From contig CAWJNP010000023.1 of NCBI GenBank assembly GCA_963844255.1, positions 84,306 through 148,305 on the forward strand: a stretch of 64,000 nt of DNA, in the 5' to 3' direction. The DNA comes from SZAS-79 sp963844255 (GTDB lineage: Bacteria; Pseudomonadota; Gammaproteobacteria; Burkholderiales; SG8-39). The stretch's first letter is position 1; each line of letters starts with the position of its first letter. A program made the translations under genes and the position numbers. Below the pieces are notes generated by a model. That model was given only the letters and a program-made list of their open reading frames with translations. It was not told where the DNA came from and searched no databases. Below are positions 59,206-64,000 of this stretch, in pieces.

Positions 59206-60507
59206 ATGGCTGGCCCGAAGTATCCCGGTTTTGACACCCTTTCCCTGCATGCCGGCCAGTCGCCCGATCCGACGACCGGCAGCCGTGCTGTCCCGATCTA
59301 CCAGACCACGTCGTACGTGTTCCGGGATTCCGAGCACGCCGCGTCCCTGTTCAACATGGAGCGCGCCGGTCACGTCTATTCGCGCATTTCCAACCCAACG
59401 GTTGCCGTCCTGGAAGAGCGTGTGGCCGCGCTGGAGGGCGGGGTAGGCGCCATCGCCGTCGCCAGCGGACAGGCCGCCCTGCACCTTGCCGTCGCGACGC
59501 TGCTCGACGCCGGTCACCATGTCGTCGCGTCGAACTCCCTCTATGGCGGCTCGCACAACCTGCTTGGGTACACGCTGAAGCGGTTCGGCATCGAGACGAC
59601 ATTTATTGATCCACGCGACCTTGATGCGTGGAAGTCGGCGGTCCGACCGGATACGCGCCTGTTTTTCGGCGAGACGCTGGGCAATCCGGGGCTGGACGTG
59701 CTGGATATTCCCGCGGTTTCGGCAATTGCCCATGAGAACAGGGTTCCGCTTCTGGTCGACTCGACCTTCACGACGCCCTATCTGATGCAGCCGTTCACAC
59801 TCGGCGCAGACCTCCTTTACCACTCAGCCACCAAGTTTCTCGGTGGGCACGGAATCGCAATCGGCGGCGTACTGGTTGATTCGGGCCGCTTCGACTGGGA
59901 GGCTTCCGGCAAGTTCGCGCAGTTGACTGCGCCCTATGCGGGATTCCACAACATGGACTTCGAGGAGGAGTCCGGCACGCGCGCCTTCCTGCTGCGTGCG
60001 CGGCGTGAAGGTCTGCGCGATTTCGGTGCGTGCATGGCGCCGATGAACGCGTTCCAGATCCTGCAGGGTATCGAGACACTGCATCTGCGCATGCCGAGGC
60101 ATGTCGACAACACGCGCAAGGTCGTGCGCTTTCTTGCACAGAATGCCATGGTCGAATCGGTCGGGTACCCGGAACTGGATAGCCATCCCGATCATGCGCT
60201 GGCTGCGAAGTTGCTGCCAAAGGGGTGTGGCGCGGTGTTCTCTTTCAACATGAAAGGTGGCCGGGAGGCAGGCAAACGCTTTATCGAGAGCCTGAGGATT
60301 TTTTCGCATCTGGCGAACGTTGGCGATGCCAAGTCCCTTGTCATCCATCCGGCTTCGACGACGCATTACCGGATGGACGATGCGGCGCTTGCAAAGGCGG
60401 GCATCACCGCTGGCACGGTGCGCCTGTCGGTCGGGCTGGAAGATGCCGACGATCTCGTCGAAGACCTGTCGCGCGCGCTGAAAGATGCGCAGCGCGCGAT
60501 GAAATAG
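59206..60507 (+). CDS. metY: O-acetylhomoserine aminocarboxypropyltransferase (sulfhydrylase)
   Basis: This is a PLP enzyme of 433 residues that makes homocysteine from O-acetylhomoserine and sulfide. It opens FDTLSLHAGQSPDPTTGSRAVPIYQTTSYVF; the PLP Lys is Lys210 in LLYHSATKFLGG, and the Tyr/Arg pair in NVYSRISN-like VYSRISNPT binds phosphate. The length and N-terminus favour MetY over the shorter MetZ or MetB. CAGGAG lies before ATG 59206. The enzyme provides direct sulfhydrylation for methionine synthesis; the MetE-like gene is 20 kb away. The hydrolase downstream starts nine bases after its stop. Confidence 0.93.
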   Translation: MAGPKYPGFDTLSLHAGQSPDPTTGSRAVPIYQTTSYVFRDSEHAASLFNMERAGHVYSRISNPTVAVLEERVAALEGGVGAIAVASGQAALHLAVATLLDAGHHVVASNSLYGGSHNLLGYTLKRFGIETTFIDPRDLDAWKSAVRPDTRLFFGETLGNPGLDVLDIPAVSAIAHENRVPLLVDSTFTTPYLMQPFTLGADLLYHSATKFLGGHGIAIGGVLVDSGRFDWEASGKFAQLTAPYAGFHNMDFEEESGTRAFLLRARREGLRDFGACMAPMNAFQILQGIETLHLRMPRHVDNTRKVVRFLAQNAMVESVGYPELDSHPDHALAAKLLPKGCGAVFSFNMKGGREAGKRFIESLRIFSHLANVGDAKSLVIHPASTTHYRMDDAALAKAGITAGTVRLSVGLEDADDLVEDLSRALKDAQRAMK

Positions 60508-60516
60508 GCGGCTGCA

Positions 60517-61323
60517 ATGGACTTCATCGTAGAGGGGAAGAAGGCGTACGCATATACCGCGGCGCACGAGATCGATCCGGACAAACCGACCATCGCCTTT
60601 GTGCACGGTGCGGGTCTGGACCACAGTTGGTGGGGGCTGCAGAGCCGCTATTTCGGCTATCACGGCTGGAATGTCCTGGCCTGCGATCTGCCGGGCCATG
60701 GGCGCTCGGAGGGTCCGCCACTGGGAAGCGTCGGCGACGCGGCCGACTGGGTCATGCGCTTGCTCGATGCGGCAGGGCTGAATGATGCATGCGTGGTCGG
60801 GCACAGCATGGGCTCGTTGATCGCGCTCGAATCCGCGGCACGCTCGCCGGCCCGGGTGCGAAAGATCGCGCTGCTAGGTACGGCCGTACCGATGAACGTG
60901 TCAGATGCGTTTCTGGACGCTGCGCGCAACAACGAGCAGGGCGCATTCGACATGGAGACGATCTGGGGTCATGCGCCACAGGTTCCGCTGGGAGCAAATC
61001 CAAATCCCGGTATGTGGATGTATGGGGATACCCTTGCGCGGCTCGGGCGCCTGGCACCCGGTGTCCTCTTCAATGACCTGAAAGCCTGCAAGGACTATTC
61101 GGCCGGCCTTGAGAGCGCGGCAAAAGTCGCCTGTCCTGCCCTGGTGGTGATCGGCGGGCGGGACATGATGACTCCACCAAAGGCCGTAGCGCCGTTGCTG
61201 AAGGCGCTGAGTTCGGCGCCTGGCGGTGCCGCGTCGGTCACCCTCAAGTTCTCCGGGCACTCGATGATGGCCGAGGCACCGGACGCGACTCTTGACGCCT
61301 TGATCGAATTCCTGCGCGACTGA
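60517..61323 (+). CDS. Alpha/beta hydrolase
   Basis: This is a 268-residue serine hydrolase with FVHGAGLDHSWWGLQSRYF (oxyanion region), nucleophile Ser in VVGHSMGSLIAL, Asp in VVIGGRDMMTP and His in LKFSGHSMMAEAP. It lies nine bases after metY and is likely co-transcribed. A link to methionine metabolism (homoserine esterification) is conceivable, but the sequence is not a MetX type. The function is otherwise unknown. A small CCGGC-TTT-GCCGG hairpin lies just after the stop (61329-61341). Confidence 0.88.
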   Translation: MDFIVEGKKAYAYTAAHEIDPDKPTIAFVHGAGLDHSWWGLQSRYFGYHGWNVLACDLPGHGRSEGPPLGSVGDAADWVMRLLDAAGLNDACVVGHSMGSLIALESAARSPARVRKIALLGTAVPMNVSDAFLDAARNNEQGAFDMETIWGHAPQVPLGANPNPGMWMYGDTLARLGRLAPGVLFNDLKACKDYSAGLESAAKVACPALVVIGGRDMMTPPKAVAPLLKALSSAPGGAASVTLKFSGHSMMAEAPDATLDALIEFLRD

Positions 61324-61493
61324 ACCGCCCGGCTTTGCCGGTATGGATCGTCGTGAACCGCAGGTGCTAGGCTTCAAGCGATTGATAAATTGTGAATTTT
61401 TTCGCAATTCCTCAAATCAGTAACGGGGATTGAGCGATAATTCCGTCGTGTGTCCCATGGTGTTTCGGGACGCGTTCGGGAGCGCCTTGCAAG

Positions 61494-63668
61494 ATGGCCG
61501 TCAATCAGCCGCAGATCGCGGGAGCGTCGGGGCCCAAGGGGGGCGCTGCGCCACCGGTTTTGCCAGACGTTCCGAAAATCCGCCAGGACATCAAGCTCTT
61601 CCCCGGTCCACAGCATCGCGACGGTTCGCCAAGCTGGCGGATCCTCGACCCGGTACGCAACCGTTTCTTCGAGATCGGCTGGCTCGAGTTCGAGATGCTT
61701 TCGCGCTGGGCCGATCACACCAAGGTCGAGGCGCTGATTGCGCATGTCTCCGCCGAGACGCCATTGAGGCCGACCGAGGACGAAGTCGTCGGTTTCATCC
61801 AGTTCCTGGCAACAAACCAGCTGGTCGTGCCCGGCAACAAGGAAGCGCTCGGCCAACTGCGCAGTCGCTGGATTCGCGGGGTGAAGCCCTGGTATGAGCA
61901 GCTTTTTCACAACTACCTTTTCTTTCGCATCCCGCTGGTACGTCCAGACAAGTTTCTCGAGCGGACTCTTCCGTTTGCGGAGATCTTTTTCACGCGAAGC
62001 TTCCTTACGATCGTACTGGCGGTCTTTTTTGTCGACCTGTACCTGATTCAGCGCGAATGGGATGAACTGCGACGGACATTCGCGTACTTCTTTAATCTGC
62101 AGGGCGGACTGTACTTTGCCATTGCCGCGACCTTTTCGAAAGTGCTCCACGAGCTTGGGCATGCCTACGCCGCGAAGCGCTACGGCACCCGCGTACCGGC
62201 GATGGGCGTGGCGTTTCTGGTCATGTGGCCTTTTCTTTACACCGATACCGGCGAGACCTGGAAACTTGCCGATCGCAAAAAGCAGATCGTCATCGCATCG
62301 GCGGGGATGGCGACCGAACTCGCACTCGCCTGTTTTGCCACGCTTCTCTGGACGATTACGCCGGAAGGTCCCACCAAGCATGTGTTGTTCATTCTGGCCA
62401 CCACGACCTGGGTCATGACACTGGCGGTCAATGCCAGCCCGTTCATGCGTTTCGACGGGTATTTCGTCGTTTCCGACGCGCTCGACTTCCCGAACCTGCA
62501 CGAGCGCAGCGGCGCGTGCGCGCGCTGGTGGATTCGACGCAGGTTTTTCGGCCTGCGCGAGCCGCTGCCGGAACCTACGTTCACGGTCTGGCAGCGGGTG
62601 GGGCTGGTTGTATTTGCGGGGATCACATGGACCTACCGGCTGGTCGTTTTCTTTGGCATTGCTCTGATGGTCTATCACCTGTTTTTCAAGATCCTCGGCA
62701 TCGTCATGATGATGATGGAACTGGTCTGGTTCATTTTCCGGCCGGTATGGGCGGAATTCGCTTACTTGTGGGGCAAGCGGGCATTGGTAAAACTGCAGAT
62801 CACGCCGATATCGGCGGTGTTCGGACTGTTGCTTCTGCTGATCTGGATGGTGCCCGTGACCAACCAGATGACTGCCCCGGCGGTGCTACGCGCTGGTCAG
62901 GAACAGCCTGTATACGCGCCACTGGCGGCGCAGATCAGGTCGATCGAGGTGAAGCGTGGGCAGGTCGTCGAGCCTGGACAGGTGCTGGTCCAGCTCTACG
63001 TTCCTGATCTTGCTGTTCGCGCCCAGAAGGCGGCAATCCTGCTGGCGAGTGCGCGTGCGGAATCGCTGACCTCGGCGGCGAGCGGAAAGCTGCAGGAAAA
63101 CCGGTTGGTTTTTCTGGAGCAGATCGCAGAGGCGCTCGCGGAGCAGAAATCCGTCGAGGAGGAAGCCGAACGGCTGACGGTCAGGGCGACCATACATGGC
63201 GTGGTGCGTGACATGCCGAATTCCATGGTCCCTGGGCGTACGATCGGTACCCGGGAACTGATGATGCGGGTCACGGCATCGGCGCCGGCGATGATCGAAG
63301 CCTACATCGGCGAGGCGGCGATCGATGCGGTCAAGCTGGGGCAGGACGTGAAATTCATTTCTTCCCGTGCGGACACGCCGGAAGTGCGCGGCGTTGTCAT
63401 TTCAATCGACAGCACCGGAAGCAAGCAGATCGGCCGCGCCTTGCTCGTCGCGCCGCATGGCGGCGATATTGCTGCGGTGATCGATCACCGCGGCGGGGCG
63501 CAGGCGCAGGACCCGCTCTACCGGGTGCTGATCGAGCCCACAAATCAGATGCGGCCGGTGACGTCGATTGAACGCGGAACAGTGCGAATCGAGACCAGCC
63601 TGGTTCTGGTTGCGCAGAACTTCGCAACGCGTGCGCTGTCTATCCTCGTCAGGGAAAGCGGTTTCTGA
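61494..63668 (+). CDS. Site-2-protease-like M50 metallopeptidase fused to a membrane-fusion (HlyD-like) barrel
   Basis: This is a 724-residue membrane protein. Residues 1-150 are soluble with an N-terminal winged region (LDPVRNRFFEIGWLEFEML). Membrane segments start near 165. The zinc motif HELGH is at 219-223 and the distant metal Asp in FMRFDGYF at about 321, as in M50 peptide zinc metalloproteases. After more membrane segments (up to about 452) a lipoyl/barrel-sandwich part begins (VYAPLAAQIRSIEVKRGQVVEPGQVLVQL) with a hairpin and beta-barrel domain, as in membrane-fusion proteins. Relatives sit with secretion genes and large repeat adhesins. It probably processes or exports a product of the gene starting at 63918. 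No strong ribosome site precedes ATG 61494. Confidence 0.88.
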   Translation: MAVNQPQIAGASGPKGGAAPPVLPDVPKIRQDIKLFPGPQHRDGSPSWRILDPVRNRFFEIGWLEFEMLSRWADHTKVEALIAHVSAETPLRPTEDEVVGFIQFLATNQLVVPGNKEALGQLRSRWIRGVKPWYEQLFHNYLFFRIPLVRPDKFLERTLPFAEIFFTRSFLTIVLAVFFVDLYLIQREWDELRRTFAYFFNLQGGLYFAIAATFSKVLHELGHAYAAKRYGTRVPAMGVAFLVMWPFLYTDTGETWKLADRKKQIVIASAGMATELALACFATLLWTITPEGPTKHVLFILATTTWVMTLAVNASPFMRFDGYFVVSDALDFPNLHERSGACARWWIRRRFFGLREPLPEPTFTVWQRVGLVVFAGITWTYRLVVFFGIALMVYHLFFKILGIVMMMMELVWFIFRPVWAEFAYLWGKRALVKLQITPISAVFGLLLLLIWMVPVTNQMTAPAVLRAGQEQPVYAPLAAQIRSIEVKRGQVVEPGQVLVQLYVPDLAVRAQKAAILLASARAESLTSAASGKLQENRLVFLEQIAEALAEQKSVEEEAERLTVRATIHGVVRDMPNSMVPGRTIGTRELMMRVTASAPAMIEAYIGEAAIDAVKLGQDVKFISSRADTPEVRGVVISIDSTGSKQIGRALLVAPHGGDIAAVIDHRGGAQAQDPLYRVLIEPTNQMRPVTSIERGTVRIETSLVLVAQNFATRALSILVRESGF

Positions 63669-63917
63669 CTATTGCTCCGGCAGATCTGGCTCGGCCTCGC
63701 CTTGCGTGAAATTCAGGTCCGGCGAACAAGCCACTTTTCCCCACGATGTTTCCCTGACGATGTTTTGCGATTGCATGCCAATAATGCCCTCGGAAAGAGG
63801 GTTTTCCGCTTTCACATGTTGATTGCACTGACTAAGATCAAAAGTGTCCCGGGAAATTCGAGTTAAGTTACTGATCGCTAAGTGCATTTACACCGTTTTC
63901 GAAACTGGTAGCCTGCC

Positions 63918-64000
63918 ATGAGCAAAGACGACAAATCGCGTCATCCCGACGCGGGGGGCGACAAGCCTGCCCGCAAGACCAAGCGCACCCGTAAAACCTT
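63918..64000 (+). CDS. Start of a basic protein, truncated by window end
   Basis: Only about 27 codons are inside the window. ATG 63918 opens MSKDDKSRHPDAG, then a run of Lys, Arg and Thr (KPARKTKRTRKT). There is no signal peptide. The start was chosen as the only ATG in an open frame reaching the right edge. The 249-base gap after the metalloprotease gene suggests its own promoter; no convincing one is seen. It could be the N-terminus of a large secreted repeat protein served by the upstream protease-barrel protein, but the visible part does not show this. Confidence 0.5.
   Translation, partial: MSKDDKSRHPDAGGDKPARKTKRTRKT

Noticed and set aside
61382..61410. TTGATA with a 17-base spacer as promoter of the M50 gene
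   Set aside because: The hexamer at the right distance is CAATTC, matching only half of the -10 consensus, and it is over 80 bases from the start. A GATAAT at 61436 has no -35.
63669..63917. Short open frames and a riboswitch-like leader in the 249-base gap before the last gene
   Set aside because: The open frames have no ribosome site or conserved look, and no stable structure or clear promoter could be identified by eye.

Overview
The window is GC-rich, gene-dense DNA from a proteobacterium, most likely a betaproteobacterium of the Burkholderiales. The evidence is the DUF3567 protein at 58.1 kb, a Bug/TctC-type binding receptor, TRAP and Liv transporters next to catabolic operons, AzlCD, and an orphan EF-G paralogue. 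No tRNA, rRNA, CRISPR array, transposase or phage gene was seen. No gap between genes exceeds about 255 bases.

Layout. 0-0.6 kb: C-terminal end of a GMC oxidoreductase. 0.7-5.4 kb: a branched-chain amino acid type ABC operon (receptor, LivG, LivF, LivH, LivM). 5.4-8.3 kb (minus): a TRAP transporter. 8.5-14.7 kb (plus): a tightly packed oxidative set (HMG-CoA lyase-like enzyme, GMC oxidoreductase, aldehyde dehydrogenase, SDR, cytochrome P450), followed by an enolase-superfamily enzyme and a nitronate monooxygenase. 17-20 kb (minus): a second TRAP transporter. 20.3-27.1 kb: SodC, an amine-oxidase-like flavoprotein, DUF3301, ferredoxin-NADP reductase, a lipoprotein and a four-PAS GGDEF-EAL protein. 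27.2-41.8 kb: EF-G paralogue, hydrolase, Ldh-family dehydrogenase, small cupin, FAH-family hydrolase, AzlCD, two TPR-type exported proteins, sulfatase, DUF1992, gamma-glutamyltransferase, MetE-like protein, HpaI aldolase and an MFS carrier. 41.8-53.6 kb (minus): about 12 co-directional genes encoding an acyl-CoA ligase, two VOC proteins, a dehydrogenase, a thioesterase, an amidase, two NMT1-type receptors, a class II aldolase, a Bug-type receptor and an ABC ATPase/permease. 53.7-61.3 kb: thiol-dioxygenase-like cupin with a divergent Lrp/AsnC regulator, DUF2817 peptidase-like protein, hydrolases, a phosphodiesterase-like protein, DUF3567, a conserved hypothetical protein and MetY. 61.5-64 kb: a membrane metalloprotease joined to a membrane-fusion barrel, then the first codons of a very basic protein.

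Functionally this is a scavenging and catabolic stretch: at least four solute uptake systems sit beside oxidative and CoA-based degradation genes whose substrates cannot be read from sequence.

Sequence quality matters here. Between about 1.5 and 20.7 kb, eleven genes are broken by about 22 single-base insertions and one lost base; removing them restores full-length conserved proteins. From 20.7 kb to the end I found none. This looks like local sequencing error, not gene decay, so those genes are annotated as single CDSs with the frame breaks given.

The items most worth a second look are: a recurring -10-like hexamer exactly six bases before the start codon of five genes (leaderless mRNAs?); a 16-bp palindrome plus a duplicated gene 3' end at 38.4 kb; two divergent genes sharing one CATG; the coupled oxidative cluster at 8.5-14.7 kb; and the protease-barrel fusion at the right edge.
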